Shown here one piece after another: positions 36,456 to 46,783 of a stretch of 64,000 bases of DNA; positions within the stretch are counted from its first letter, which is position 1; every line of letters begins with the position of its first letter. Both the position numbers and the translations under genes were made by a program. Origin of the DNA: Oscillospiraceae bacterium (GTDB taxonomy: Bacteria; Bacillota; Clostridia; Oscillospirales; SIG519); the NCBI GenBank assembly GCA_015067255.1, contig SVMS01000004.1, forward strand, positions 1 through 64,000, given 5' to 3'. The notes under the pieces are model-generated. The model saw only the letters and a list, made by a program, of their open reading frames with translations. It had not been told where the DNA came from and ran no database searches.

Positions 36456-39383
36456 TTAGTCTTCTCTTATGTTCATAGCTGCCTGCAAGCTTCTCAAACG
36501 AATTTTAACAGCGCCCAGATTGTTTATTTCATCAATCTTAAGCTGTGTATAAAGCTTGCCCTTACTCTCTAAAATTTCTTTTATTTCATCACTTGTAATA
36601 GCATCAATACCGCAGCCAAAGGAAACAAGCTGTACCATTTGTGCATTTTCAAGAGTAGTAGTAAGCTTAGCAGCATTATACATTCTTGAATGATATGTCC
36701 ACTGATTAAGTACCTTTACCTCTGCCTTTTTATCAACAAGATGATAAACGCTGTCCTCACTTACAACTATAAAGCCTAAAGAGGTAAGCAAAGCAGGAAT
36801 ACCGTGATTTATCTCAGGGTCTATATGATAAGGTCGTGAAGCAAGAATAATTACGGGTAAATTTTCTTCTTTTGCGATTTTTAAAGCCTTTTCGCCCTGC
36901 TCACGAATTTCTTTTCTGTAAGCATCGTATGCACTATATGCTTGCTCGGTAGCTTTTTCTATTTGCTTTTTAGTAACATCAAAATATTTTGACAGCTCGT
37001 TATAAGCACCTTTTTTAAAGGTTTTCTTTCTGTTAATTGCCAAATAAGGATTTATAAAACGAATTCCCGAAAGAGATTCCATATTAGCATTTAAAAGCTC
37101 AGGATAATATGCAACAACGGGACAGTTATAGCAATTATCGCTCATATGCTCATCAAAATTATAAGGCAAACAAGGATAGAAGATATCCGTAATCCCTTTT
37201 TCAAGCAAGCTTTCAACAGCACCGTGCATAAGCTTTGCAGGATAACACACGGTATCTGACGGGATAGAGCTTTGTCCTTTTAAATATGTCTGCTTAGTTG
37301 TATGCTCACTTATAACAACCTCAAAGCCAAGCTCATTCCAAAAAGCAAACCAAAAAGGCAGATTTTCATACATATTCAGCCCCATAGGAATACCGATTTT
37401 TCCTCTGCTGCCCTCTGATTTTAAAGACATAAGCTTTTTATATTTAAAATCATAAAGATTTATGAGATTTTTATCACTTGTTTTTCCCAAAGGCTTTTCG
37501 CATCTGTTTCCCGAAATATATCCTTTTTTGTCACCAAAATAATTAACGGTAAGAGGACAATGATTGGTACAGCCTTTACAAACTGTTGTTTTAGTTGTAT
37601 GGGTAAACTCAGCAAGCTTATCAGCTGTAATCAAAGAGCTTTTTCCTTTTGAATGCTTTTTAGCATAAAGAGCCGCGCCGAAAGCGCCCATAAGTCCTGC
37701 AATATCGGGACGTACAACATTTTTACCTATTTCTCTTTCAAAGGCTCTGAGCACTGCATCGTTATAGAAAGTACCGCCTTGAACAACTATGTTGCTTTTT
37801 ATTTCGGCAAGATTATTTATTCTTATTACCTTGTAAAGTGCATTTTTTACAACTGAAATTGCAAGACCTGCCGAAATGTCCTCAACCTGTGCGCCGTCTT
37901 TTTGCGCTTGCTTAATTGAAGAATTCATAAACACGGTGCATCTTGAGCCTAAATCTACGGGGTTTTTAGCAAAAAGAGCTTTTTTGCCGAACTCCTCTGC
38001 CGTAAAAGAAAGGACTTTTGCATAGGTTTCCAAAAATGAGCCACAGCCCGACGAACAGGCTTCATTGAGCATTATACTGTCAATAACTCCGTTATTTATA
38101 GAGAAGCATTTTATATCCTGTCCACCTATATCAAGAATAAAATCTACGTCTTTTTTAAAATACTGTGCCGCTGTAAGATGCGCTATTGTTTCTACAAGCC
38201 CTAAATCCACACCAAAGGCACTTTTTATGAGCTCTTCTCCGTAGCCTGTAACTGCAGAGCCACAAATTTCTATTCTGTTTTCTAACATCGGCAAAAGCTT
38301 TTCGAATTGCTTTTTAACCGTTTTTACAGGATTTGCGTTATTATTGTTATAATATTCAAATAATATCTCATTGTTTTCCGAAATCAAAACAAGCTTGGTA
38401 GTAGTGCTTCCCGCATCAATTCCCAAATAAGCCTTACCCTTATAGGTTGAAATATCACCCTTTACAAGAGTTGCTTTTTTGTGGCGGTTTAAAAACTCCG
38501 TATATTCCTCTTCGTTTTCAAACAAAGGACTTATTGTGCCTTTTTTTGTTACCTCTGTTGCATTTGAAATTTTTTCATATAACTCTTCAAAGGTACAGCT
38601 ATTTTTATTTTGTGCAGCACTTAACGCCGCACCGATAGCTACAAGATAAAGAGCGTTTTCAGGGAAAATCGCACTTTTATCATCAAGATTTAATGCAATT
38701 TTAAAGCGTTCTCTTAAGCCGCTCATATAATAAAGAGGTCCGCCTAAGAAAATTACATTTCCTTTTATTTTTCTGCCCTGTGCAAGTCCTGCAATAGTTT
38801 GGTTTACAACTGCCGCATATACACTTGCCACAAGGTCTGCCTTTTTGGCACCCTGATTTAAAAGAGGCTGAATATCACTTTTAGCAAAAACTCCGCATCT
38901 GGAAGCAATATCATATATTTTCTCGTGTTCTTTATAGAGTTCATCAAATCTATCTGTTGTAACATTCAGAAGTGTTGCCATCTGGTCTATAAAAGAGCCT
39001 GTACCTCCTGCACAAGAGCCGTTCATTCTCTCTTCTAAGGAATTTCCGAAAAAGATTATTTTGGCATCTTCACCGCCAAGCTCTATTGCCGCATCTGTCT
39101 GCGGATAATAAAGTCGCACAGCCTTCGCACAAGAAAAAACCTCTTGCACAAAGGGCAAACCTGCAATTTTGGAAAGACTTAATGCGCCCGAGCCTGTAAG
39201 ACTTACTTTAAGCTGCTTATTCTGACAAAGCGCAGAAATATCGTTCAGCATTTCACACACTTTTTCTCTCACTGCAGACATATGCCTTTTATAGTCTTTA
39301 TGTATAATATTGTTTTTTTCATCAGTAAGCACTACTTTTACGGTAGTAGAGCCTACGTCAATTCCAACCAAAAGCTCCGACAA
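36456..39383 (-). CDS. Tandem BcrAD/BadFG-type ATPase, acyl-CoA dehydratase activase
   Basis: 975-residue protein with two ASKHA ATPase domains in tandem. The first opens with VGIDVGSTTVKVVL (~5) and has GGEDAKI and NGSCAGGTGSF; the second opens near 318 with LGIDAGSTTTKLVL and has GGQDIKC and NEACSSGCGSFLE. The Cys between the GxG turns is the usual ligand of a bridging [4Fe4S] cluster. A DUF2229-like region follows (~660-960) with Cys motifs CKGCTNHCPL and DNCYNCPV. Such activases inject one electron at very low potential at the cost of ATP. The start is TTG 39383, with SD gaggt seven bases away. The HgdB-like gene follows 22 bases on. Confidence 0.85.
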   Translation of the reverse strand: MSELLVGIDVGSTTVKVVLTDEKNNIIHKDYKRHMSAVREKVCEMLNDISALCQNKQLKVSLTGSGALSLSKIAGLPFVQEVFSCAKAVRLYYPQTDAAIELGGEDAKIIFFGNSLEERMNGSCAGGTGSFIDQMATLLNVTTDRFDELYKEHEKIYDIASRCGVFAKSDIQPLLNQGAKKADLVASVYAAVVNQTIAGLAQGRKIKGNVIFLGGPLYYMSGLRERFKIALNLDDKSAIFPENALYLVAIGAALSAAQNKNSCTFEELYEKISNATEVTKKGTISPLFENEEEYTEFLNRHKKATLVKGDISTYKGKAYLGIDAGSTTTKLVLISENNEILFEYYNNNNANPVKTVKKQFEKLLPMLENRIEICGSAVTGYGEELIKSAFGVDLGLVETIAHLTAAQYFKKDVDFILDIGGQDIKCFSINNGVIDSIMLNEACSSGCGSFLETYAKVLSFTAEEFGKKALFAKNPVDLGSRCTVFMNSSIKQAQKDGAQVEDISAGLAISVVKNALYKVIRINNLAEIKSNIVVQGGTFYNDAVLRAFEREIGKNVVRPDIAGLMGAFGAALYAKKHSKGKSSLITADKLAEFTHTTKTTVCKGCTNHCPLTVNYFGDKKGYISGNRCEKPLGKTSDKNLINLYDFKYKKLMSLKSEGSRGKIGIPMGLNMYENLPFWFAFWNELGFEVVISEHTTKQTYLKGQSSIPSDTVCYPAKLMHGAVESLLEKGITDIFYPCLPYNFDEHMSDNCYNCPVVAYYPELLNANMESLSGIRFINPYLAINRKKTFKKGAYNELSKYFDVTKKQIEKATEQAYSAYDAYRKEIREQGEKALKIAKEENLPVIILASRPYHIDPEINHGIPALLTSLGFIVVSEDSVYHLVDKKAEVKVLNQWTYHSRMYNAAKLTTTLENAQMVQLVSFGCGIDAITSDEIKEILESKGKLYTQLKIDEINNLGAVKIRLRSLQAAMNIRED

Positions 39384-39402
39384 ACAAATTACCTCACTAA
39401 AA

Positions 39403-40761
39403 CTAATTCTTAAGACTTTGTAAGGGTGCGGGTATTCTTCCGCCTCTGCCGATAAACTTAGCAGGTGAAACAGAAGATATCGGCATTATCGGGGCGCTTC
39501 CCAAAAGACCGCCAAATTCTACGCTATCCCCTACTTTTTTACCTATTGCAGGAATAACTCTTACCGCTGTAGTTTTACTGTTTACAACACCGATAGCCGC
39601 TTCGTCTGCAATAAGTGCAGATATTACATCTGCCTCGGTATCGCCCGGAACTGCTATCATATCAAGGCCTACAGAGCAAACCGCCGTCATAGCTTCAAGC
39701 TTTTCAAGCGTTAAGCTTCCGTTTGAAGCCGCCGCAATCATTCCCGCATCTTCCGAAACAGGAATAAAAGCACCTGAAAGACCGCCAACATGAGACGATG
39801 CCATTACTCCGCCTTTTTTAACTGCATCATTCAAAAGAGCAAGACAAGCTGTTGTACCGCAGCCGCCGCACTGCTCAAGACCCATTTCTTCAAGAATGTA
39901 TGCCACAGAATCACCTACTGCAGGAGTCGGTGCCAATGACAAATCAACTATTCCAAATGGAACACCCAATCTTTGAGAAGCTTCAAGAGCCACAAGCTGT
40001 CCCATTCTTGTAATTTTAAAAGCTGTACGCTTAATTATGTCAGCAACCTCTGTTATATTACAGCTTCCTGCTCTTTTTATTGCGCTTCTTACGACTCCGG
40101 GACCTGATACACCTACGTTAATTACGCACTCAGGCTCACCTATTCCGTGAAAAGCTCCTGCCATAAAAGGATTATCCTCCACAGCATTTGCAAAAACTAC
40201 CAGCTTTGCACAGCCTATTGAGGACCTGTCCCAAGTAAGCTCTGCTGTTTTCTTAATAATTTTACCCATCATAGCAACGGCATCCATATTGATTCCTGCT
40301 CTGGTAGAGGCTACATTTACGCTTGAGCATACATTCTGAGTTTCAGCAAGCGCTTTGGGAATACTGTTAATAAGCGCAGTATCACCCTTTGTAAAGCCTT
40401 TATGTACCAATGCCGAATAACCGCCTATAAAATTAACGCCCAGCTCTGTTGCCGCTTTATCCAAAGCCTTTGCAAGCAGAGTTATATCCTGGTCATAACA
40501 GCTGTCTGCAAGAATTGAGATAGGAGTAACGGAAATTCTCTTGTTAATAATGGGAATACCGTATTCCTTTTCGATTTGCTCTCCGACTCTTACAAGTCTT
40601 TGCGCCTTAGATGTAATTTTATCGTATATTTTTGTTGCAGCTTTTGAAACATTAGTGTCACAACAATCTGTCAAAGATATACCCATGGTTATTGTTCTTA
40701 TATCAAGGTCTTCCTGGTCAATCATTTTTATTGTTTCAAGTATATCGTATGCATTTATCAT
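39403..40761 (-). CDS. UPF0210 (DUF711, PFL-like) family protein
   Basis: 452 residues matching the UPF0210 family, whose fold resembles pyruvate formate-lyase but which lacks a shown activity. Recognisable are the opening [41 protein letters not shown], the [18 protein letters not shown] stretch and [20 protein letters not shown] near a Gly/Cys-rich loop. No glycyl-radical motif is apparent at the end. It is nearly always paired with an ACT-domain protein, as here (31 bases downstream of it). Function is unknown. Confidence 0.9.
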   Translation of the reverse strand: MINAYDILETIKMIDQEDLDIRTITMGISLTDCCDTNVSKAATKIYDKITSKAQRLVRVGEQIEKEYGIPIINKRISVTPISILADSCYDQDITLLAKALDKAATELGVNFIGGYSALVHKGFTKGDTALINSIPKALAETQNVCSSVNVASTRAGINMDAVAMMGKIIKKTAELTWDRSSIGCAKLVVFANAVEDNPFMAGAFHGIGEPECVINVGVSGPGVVRSAIKRAGSCNITEVADIIKRTAFKITRMGQLVALEASQRLGVPFGIVDLSLAPTPAVGDSVAYILEEMGLEQCGGCGTTACLALLNDAVKKGGVMASSHVGGLSGAFIPVSEDAGMIAAASNGSLTLEKLEAMTAVCSVGLDMIAVPGDTEADVISALIADEAAIGVVNSKTTAVRVIPAIGKKVGDSVEFGGLLGSAPIMPISSVSPAKFIGRGGRIPAPLQSLKN

Positions 40762-40792
40762 AAGAAAATTTCCTTTCGATAGGGTTTAAAAA

Positions 40793-41062
40793 CTATATTC
40801 TGTGCATTGAGTTAAAAATATCCTCATGCATTGTGTGAATTACAAGTCCTGTTTCCTTTGCCAGATTATTCATATTGTCAACAAGCACAGTATACTCACC
40901 TGTCATATTTTTTGTATCTACCATCATTATCATCGCAAAGGTATCATCAAGCACCTTTTGTGTAATATCAAGAATATTTACGTTAAGCTTGTAGCACTCC
41001 TGACTTACCTTAGCAATAATACCTGTTGTATCTTTTCCTATAACCGTTATAACAGCTTTCAT
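40793..41062 (-). CDS. ACT-domain protein (UPF0237)
   Basis: 89-residue single ACT domain, a small-ligand (often amino acid) sensor. MKAVITVIGKDTTGIIAKVSQ is the classical ACT start and NVNILDITQKVLDDTFAMIMMVD the second strand pair. It probably regulates or partners UPF0210 downstream. Start choice is uncertain: ATG 41062 fits the family length but has a weak SD (ttagaaaaaa); an in-frame GTG at 41119 has agaaatgaaag before it and would add 19 residues with no family support. Confidence 0.87.
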   Translation of the reverse strand: MKAVITVIGKDTTGIIAKVSQECYKLNVNILDITQKVLDDTFAMIMMVDTKNMTGEYTVLVDNMNNLAKETGLVIHTMHEDIFNSMHRI

Positions 41063-41238
41063 TTTTTCTAAGCATAGCTTGTTCAAATTTCTCTGACAAA
41101 GCCCTATGCCTATTCCCACCTTTCATTTCTCTATATATCAAACATAACTTATATTATAACATATATATTAAATAAAATAAATAGCTAATTTAAACTTTTT
41201 TCAATTTGTTCACAAATAAAAAATTATTTCAAAAACAG

Positions 41239-41267
41239 TTGACATAACGATTTTTATGTGATATAAT
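41239..41267 (+). promoter_or_regulatory. Consensus promoter of rplU-rpmA
   Basis: TTGACA (41239-41244), exact 17-base spacer, TATAAT (41262-41267). The leader then runs ~80 bases to the rplU start. Confidence 0.92.
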
Positions 41268-41269
41268 TG

Positions 41270-41350
41270 CAAAGCCGCATATTAAGGGTCATAAATGACA
41301 GCTATTTGTCTACCCCGTATAGCGAGTTTTATCGAAAGAGAGGTGCTTTG
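41270..41350 (+). promoter_or_regulatory. Structured rplU leader, possible L21 leader element
   Basis: CAAAGC (41270-41275) can pair with GCTTTG (41345-41350), closing a domain that includes the SD. Inside it GGGT/ACCC and GTCA/TGAC short stems are possible. Position and size fit the L21 leader described in Firmicutes; I assign this from position and folding by eye only. Confidence 0.5.
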
Positions 41351-41352
41351 TT

Positions 41353-41664
41353 TTGTACGCAATTTTACAAACAGGCGGAAAGCAATACAAGGTACAGGAA
41401 GGCGATATACTTTTCATTGAAAAGTTGAATGCCGAGAACGACTCACAGGTTACCTTTGACAGCATTCTTGCAGTATCTGATGACAATGGTCTCAAAATCG
41501 GCGAACCTACCGTTGCAGGCGCAACTGTTGTAGCAAAAGTTATCAAGTCAGGCAAAGAAAAGAAAATCAAGATTTTCAAGTACAAGCCTAAAAAGGGATA
41601 CAGAAGACGTCAGGGACACAGACAGCCCTACACCAAAATTCAAATTGAAGCTATCAACGCTTAA
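41353..41664 (+). CDS. rplU: 50S ribosomal protein L21
   Basis: 103-residue L21 binding 23S r[20 protein letters not shown] and the basic C-terminus [18 protein letters not shown] are diagnostic. It starts at TTG 41353, with SD gagaggtg eight bases before; no ATG is near, so the rare start is well supported and may hold translation down. rpmA follows after 55 bases. Confidence 0.97.
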   Translation: MYAILQTGGKQYKVQEGDILFIEKLNAENDSQVTFDSILAVSDDNGLKIGEPTVAGATVVAKVIKSGKEKKIKIFKYKPKKGYRRRQGHRQPYTKIQIEAINA

Positions 41665-41719
41665 TTTGTCGGTGTAACTTAAAACAATTATTACTTGTTT
41701 ATTGTGAGGTGTAATTCTA

Positions 41720-41980
41720 ATGGCACATAAGAAAGGTATGGGTTCTACCAAAAACGGTCGTGATTCCGAGTCCAAAAGACTTGGCGTTAAAAGAGCTGAC
41801 GGTCAGTTCGTTTTAGCAGGCAACATTTTGGTTAGACAAAGAGGTACTAAAATCCATCCCGGCAATAATGTCGGCATCGGCTCCGATGATACATTGTTTG
41901 CTCTTTTAGATGGTAAGGTTAAGTTTGAAAGAGTTGGCAAGGATAAGAAAAGAGTTAGCGTATACTCTATAGCTCAGTAG
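41720..41980 (+). CDS. rpmA: 50S ribosomal protein L27 (no N-terminal extension)
   Basis: 86-residue L27 whose N-terminal tail reaches the peptidyl-transferase centre. It starts [16 protein letters not shown], that is, directly with the mature form. Most Firmicutes make L27 with a ~9-residue extension that Prp cleaves, and have prp (ysxB) between rplU and rpmA. Both the extension and the gene are missing here: only 55 non-coding bases separate rplU and rpmA. The basic body with [11 protein letters not shown] is intact. SD gtgaggtg precedes ATG 41720. Confidence 0.97.
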   Translation: MAHKKGMGSTKNGRDSESKRLGVKRADGQFVLAGNILVRQRGTKIHPGNNVGIGSDDTLFALLDGKVKFERVGKDKKRVSVYSIAQ

Positions 41981-41993
41981 TATCTTATATAAT

Positions 41994-42024
41994 CGGGGCA
42001 GACGATTGTCTGCCCCGTTTTTTT
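41994..42024 (+). terminator. Terminator after rpmA
   Basis: A perfect 10-bp GC-rich stem (41994-42003 with 42008-42017), loop gatt, then seven T. It separates the ribosomal protein pair from obgE, which has its own A/T-rich leader with a TATAAT at 42077-42082. Confidence 0.93.
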
Positions 42025-42087
42025 GTAAAATATGCTTTACTGTAAAGCTGTTTAGTTTTACAGTGATTTTTCTGTATATAATATTAA

Positions 42088-43389
<1,302 letters not shown>

Positions 43390-43390
43390 T

Positions 43391-43429
43391 ATAAGAGCTG
43401 TAAAAACATTTTGTTTTTACAGCTCTTAT
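43391..43429. terminator. Bidirectional hairpin between obgE and spoIIIAH
   Basis: An 18-bp perfect stem (43391-43408 with 43412-43429) with a 3-base loop begins two bases after the obgE stop. A/T runs inside the stem serve either strand. The remaining ~50 bases up to the spoIIIAH stop show only a short TGGG/CCCA palindrome. Confidence 0.75.
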
Positions 43430-43480
43430 TGTGATTCTGGGTACCAGCCCACATTTTAAATGCGTAGATTGGTTAAGTTC

Positions 43481-44014
43481 TCATTTTATTTCAATAATTT
43501 TAATGTTATTCGCCGTGATTTTTGTTTCGTTTTCTGCTATTTCTTTGATTATTGTAGCTTCGTTTTCCTTAAGTCCCGACGTTTTAACTATTACGTTGAC
43601 ACTATTATCTCCTATTACCGCTACGCATTCTGTAAAGCCTTTTGCCTTTACAAGAGTTTCTATCGTTGCTTCTTTTTCAATATCGCCGGCTATCTTCAAA
43701 AGTCCTGCCTGAGCAGTTGTTTTTTGCTGTTTATCTGAATTTTCGTTCTCATAAAGCTCTTTTAAAACTGTTGCTGCTTCTTCTCTGGACTTTTGACGTT
43801 CAACTCTTGCCTGCTGAAAATAAGTATTATCCGTTACATTTTGGTTGTCTACCAATTGTGCCTGTCCTAAAACCTTATCATCCTGAATTTGTGACGAAAC
43901 ATCATCTGTACCCGTTGGAACTGTTGGCGATGTCATACGCCAATTTACATAGACTGCTGCACACACTACCACTGTAAGTCCTACTACAAATAGATTTTTT
44001 TTACTGAATTTCAT
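43481..44014 (-). CDS. spoIIIAH: Stage III sporulation protein AH
   Basis: Mother-cell half of the SpoIIIAH-SpoIIQ channel that bridges the two membranes around the forespore. One N-terminal membrane segment (~7-25) is followed by a helical stretch rich in charge (~55-105) and the C-terminal ring-building domain resembling YscJ/FliF (LLKIAGDIEKEATIETLVKAKGF to the end). 177 residues from the ATG giving MKFSKKN, which follows cggagg; an ATG upstream lies inside the end of spoIIIAG. It is last in the operon. Confidence 0.93.
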   Translation of the reverse strand: MKFSKKNLFVVGLTVVVCAAVYVNWRMTSPTVPTGTDDVSSQIQDDKVLGQAQLVDNQNVTDNTYFQQARVERQKSREEAATVLKELYENENSDKQQKTTAQAGLLKIAGDIEKEATIETLVKAKGFTECVAVIGDNSVNVIVKTSGLKENEATIIKEIAENETKITANNIKIIEIK

Positions 44015-44045
44015 ATTTTTCCTCCGTTTTTTATATTTAAGAGCC

Positions 44046-44564
44046 TTAAGCCCCTTTTGTAACAAAAATATCCTTCATGGGTATTCCCAAAAGCACCGAA
44101 ACAGCCTGCGTTACATTTGCGCTTACAGTCGCATCTGCTCCGCCTTCACAAACCACTGCAACTCCACAGATTTTCGGTGCAAATTCCTTTATAAGCAAAG
44201 CGCTGTTATTGACTATCACGTATTTCTTTTCGTAATCTTTACTGTATTTTTCTCCGTCGTTTTGGCTATCAGTTATGTTTTTTTCCTCTGTTGCATAGGA
44301 TTTTTCACTGCTTTCACTCAAAGTTATCATAACACGGCTCTTTCCTGCTCCGTCTATGCTTTCCACAACTTTTTTCAAGCGTTCTTCAAGTTCACTTATG
44401 TATTCTTTTAAATTTACTTGGTTATTACCCTCTTCTTTTTTGGCTTTTTCAGAAGAATCAAACAGCCCTGTAACAGCTAAAATCACTATTCCTGCTACTA
44501 TTAAAACAATGGCTGCTTTTTTATTAAATATTTTTTTAATAATCTCACTATTCATATTATTCAA
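44046..44564 (-). CDS. spoIIIAG: Stage III sporulation protein AG
   Basis: 172-residue single-pass protein (membrane segment ~17-34) that forms a large ring in the SpoIIIA-SpoIIQ channel. After a helix (LKEYISELEERLKKVVESIDGAGKSRVMITL) comes the ring-building domain, including an inserted loop rich in Ser, Glu and Lys (~85-112) and the end ICGVAVVCEGGADATVSANVTQAVSVLLGIP. It overlaps spoIIIAF by 8 bases. Confidence 0.93.
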   Translation of the reverse strand: MNNMNSEIIKKIFNKKAAIVLIVAGIVILAVTGLFDSSEKAKKEEGNNQVNLKEYISELEERLKKVVESIDGAGKSRVMITLSESSEKSYATEEKNITDSQNDGEKYSKDYEKKYVIVNNSALLIKEFAPKICGVAVVCEGGADATVSANVTQAVSVLLGIPMKDIFVTKGA

Positions 44565-45018
44565 GCTCCTTGATATTTATGAGCGTTTCTTTTATTTCCA
44601 AGGTATCTGTCAATATTTTTTTAGCTTTCTCCATTTCTTCTTTTTTAGAATAAAGGGTTATATCTATTATTGAGTAGCTTTCTTCCTTGGCATCTAAAGT
44701 AACCTTTACATAGCTATATAAAAGACCTTCCGAGGTAAAATAGCTTCTTATTTCATTTTCTAATACCAAAGCCACCTCCGAAGCAGATGCATTTATTGCT
44801 GTTTGCTGAGAGTTTTCAGTGTCAGGTATTATATTATCAAGTGCTTCTATATCAAAACTATTAAAAAACGGGGCAACAATTCCTATCATTACAATTAACG
44901 AAACGCACATCTTAACTCCTCTTTTAGCGTGTCCGTCGGGACAAAGCATCATATAGATACCGCCCGCCGTACAAATTATTGCTACGCTTACAATCCATTC
45001 CTTTAAAAAAGCTATCAT
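44557..45018 (-). CDS. spoIIIAF: Stage III sporulation protein AF
   Basis: 153 residues: two N-terminal membrane segments (~5-24 and ~33-52; the second carries KMCVSLIVMIGIVAPFF) and a small soluble domain with an alternating beta-alpha pattern (LLYSYVKVTLDAKEESYSIIDITLYSKK), a ring-building-like fold. It is part of the SpoIIIA complex in the outer forespore membrane. Confidence 0.88.
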   Translation of the reverse strand: MIAFLKEWIVSVAIICTAGGIYMMLCPDGHAKRGVKMCVSLIVMIGIVAPFFNSFDIEALDNIIPDTENSQQTAINASASEVALVLENEIRSYFTSEGLLYSYVKVTLDAKEESYSIIDITLYSKKEEMEKAKKILTDTLEIKETLINIKELE

Positions 45019-45034
45019 TTTTACACTTCCTTTT

Positions 45035-46171
45035 TCACTTTGGAATTGTTATTACAACGAGGGTAAACGCAGAAATAAGAATTATACAGCAAACCATTGT
45101 CAATGCAAGCAAAAGAGCAAAAACTCCCGAACAACCTTCTAAAAAAGCTGTAATCTTTCCTTCTGACAAAATTGTACCTGCAAAGGCTGAAAACTTAAAC
45201 AAAAGATATTTTGACAGCACCAAAAGCACAGGGGTTATAACAATAAAAATAATTACAACAATTCCAAAAACACCGGTCATTGAACGGGCAACGTTTGCGC
45301 AGGAAAAGACAGATTCCATAGCCTCAGACAGCATTCCCGACGCCACAGGTAAAAGTGCTCCTACTGCAAATTTTACTCCTCTTTTTGCAAGAGTGTCCCC
45401 TGCACCCGAAAGCACTGACTGTAACGACATCATAGCAATAAAGCCTGTTAAAAGAGTACCCATAGCTATTGAAATTATCTTTTTTATTAAATTTCCTATT
45501 GCAGAAAAATTAACATCTAAAATAAGGCTTTCAAATATTACGCAGGCAAAATAAATATTTACCAACGGAAGCAAAAGATGTGAAGCTATATAAGCACAAA
45601 TCTGACAGCCCATAAACAAAAATACGCTTACAACCGCAGAAGATGCAACTTCTCCCGAAGATGCCGTAAGCGTTGCCATAACTGGCATAAGTGCTTGTGT
45701 AAAGGTTGTGATTTGTTCTATCATTTTTGAAATTTCCGAAGCGGCAGAGGTTACATTTACAGAAACAGACACTACCAAAGTAAGCACACAAGCAATATCT
45801 ACTATGTACTGAGTAGTTGTACTGAAATATGTACTGCAAATGCTTTTAAAAAACTTATTGAGCAATATTATGCTTACTATTACTCCCAATATTACAGCTT
45901 CGTTTTTAAAAACTTTAAAAAAGCTTTTTAATATATAATTTAAAAACTTTTTAAAATCCAAAAAGCTTTCAACGTTTTCTACTGTTAATTCTTTATCAAA
46001 ATACTTTTCTATTTCATCTGCAGTTTTATCAGGTATTTGCTCATAGGAATCTAAAGCTCCTGAGCCTTCCAAATGACGTTTTATGATATCATCTGCGTTT
46101 TCTGCGTTTACAGCAAAGGCAAAAACGCAAAAAACAAGTAAAACCGCAATAAAAGTTAACATCCTTTTCAT
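45035..46171 (-). CDS. spoIIIAE: Stage III sporulation protein AE
   Basis: 378-residue polytopic membrane protein, the largest of the operon. A cleavable signal-like segment (~4-22, ending VNAENAD) precedes a soluble stretch, then seven or eight membrane helices from ~90 to the end. The family block SVLSGAGDTLAKRGVKFAVGALLPVASGMLSEA is clear. It likely forms the membrane export part of the feeding-tube channel. Confidence 0.93.
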   Translation of the reverse strand: MKRMLTFIAVLLVFCVFAFAVNAENADDIIKRHLEGSGALDSYEQIPDKTADEIEKYFDKELTVENVESFLDFKKFLNYILKSFFKVFKNEAVILGVIVSIILLNKFFKSICSTYFSTTTQYIVDIACVLTLVVSVSVNVTSAASEISKMIEQITTFTQALMPVMATLTASSGEVASSAVVSVFLFMGCQICAYIASHLLLPLVNIYFACVIFESLILDVNFSAIGNLIKKIISIAMGTLLTGFIAMMSLQSVLSGAGDTLAKRGVKFAVGALLPVASGMLSEAMESVFSCANVARSMTGVFGIVVIIFIVITPVLLVLSKYLLFKFSAFAGTILSEGKITAFLEGCSGVFALLLALTMVCCIILISAFTLVVITIPK

Positions 46172-46185
46172 TATTGTTTCTCCTC

Positions 46186-46569
46186 TTATATACTTGTTAT
46201 TATTTCAAAAACCGCTTTAAACAGCGGCATAGAAAAAACAAGCATTGCAAGACGTCCGCACATTTCCACCTTAACCGAAAGAGCATTTTCATTACAGTCT
46301 CTGCATATTCCCACACAAATTTCCGTAAGGATTGCCGTTGCTGTAACCTTTGTTAAAATCTCAAAGCTTTCAAGCTTTGCCCCCGATTTTTCAAAAAGTT
46401 CTTTTGCATATGTAATTACAGGCTGAACATCTTTTAAAACAGCACTTAAAAATAAAATTACTGCTACTACTGACAAAAGTATTCCGTACTCTCTTTTTTG
46501 TTCCTTGACAAAAAGAGCAAGTAATGCAAAAAATGCGCCTGTTGCAACCAGTAAAATCAAGCTGTTCAC
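46186..46569 (-). CDS. spoIIIAD: Stage III sporulation protein AD
   Basis: 127 residues with about four membrane helices, related to SpoIIIAC but with one more helical pair. The stretch LESFEILTKVTATAILTEICVGICRDCNENALSVKVEMCGRL is typical of the family. It overlaps spoIIIAC by 4 bases. Confidence 0.92.
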   Translation of the reverse strand: MNSLILLVATGAFFALLALFVKEQKREYGILLSVVAVILFLSAVLKDVQPVITYAKELFEKSGAKLESFEILTKVTATAILTEICVGICRDCNENALSVKVEMCGRLAMLVFSMPLFKAVFEIITSI

Positions 46570-46760
46570 AGTCCGAACACTGACTTTATAGTGTCAAAAA
46601 GTACCTTTATTTCATTTATTACCATCAGCATTACAACAATTAAGCCTGCCAAGGTTGTCAGCATCGCCTGTTCTTCCCTGCCCGACCTGATAAGAAGCTG
46701 ATTTAAAACAGCCACTAAAATTCCGATTGCTGCAATTTTAAAAATCAAATCTACTTCCAT
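46566..46760 (-). CDS. spoIIIAC: Stage III sporulation protein AC
   Basis: 64-residue membrane protein of two helices (DLIFKIAAIGILVAVLNQLL and the Leu/Val/Met-rich second helix) joined by a basic-acidic turn RSGREEQAML. Length and topology are those of SpoIIIAC. Confidence 0.93.
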   Translation of the reverse strand: MEVDLIFKIAAIGILVAVLNQLLIRSGREEQAMLTTLAGLIVVMLMVINEIKVLFDTIKSVFGL

Positions 46761-46783
46761 TTTTATTCTCCGTTTTCTTTATT

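Noticed and set aside
43430-43480. Short TGGG/CCCA palindrome and GGTACC after the obgE terminator
   Set aside because: Too short and isolated to call a regulatory site.
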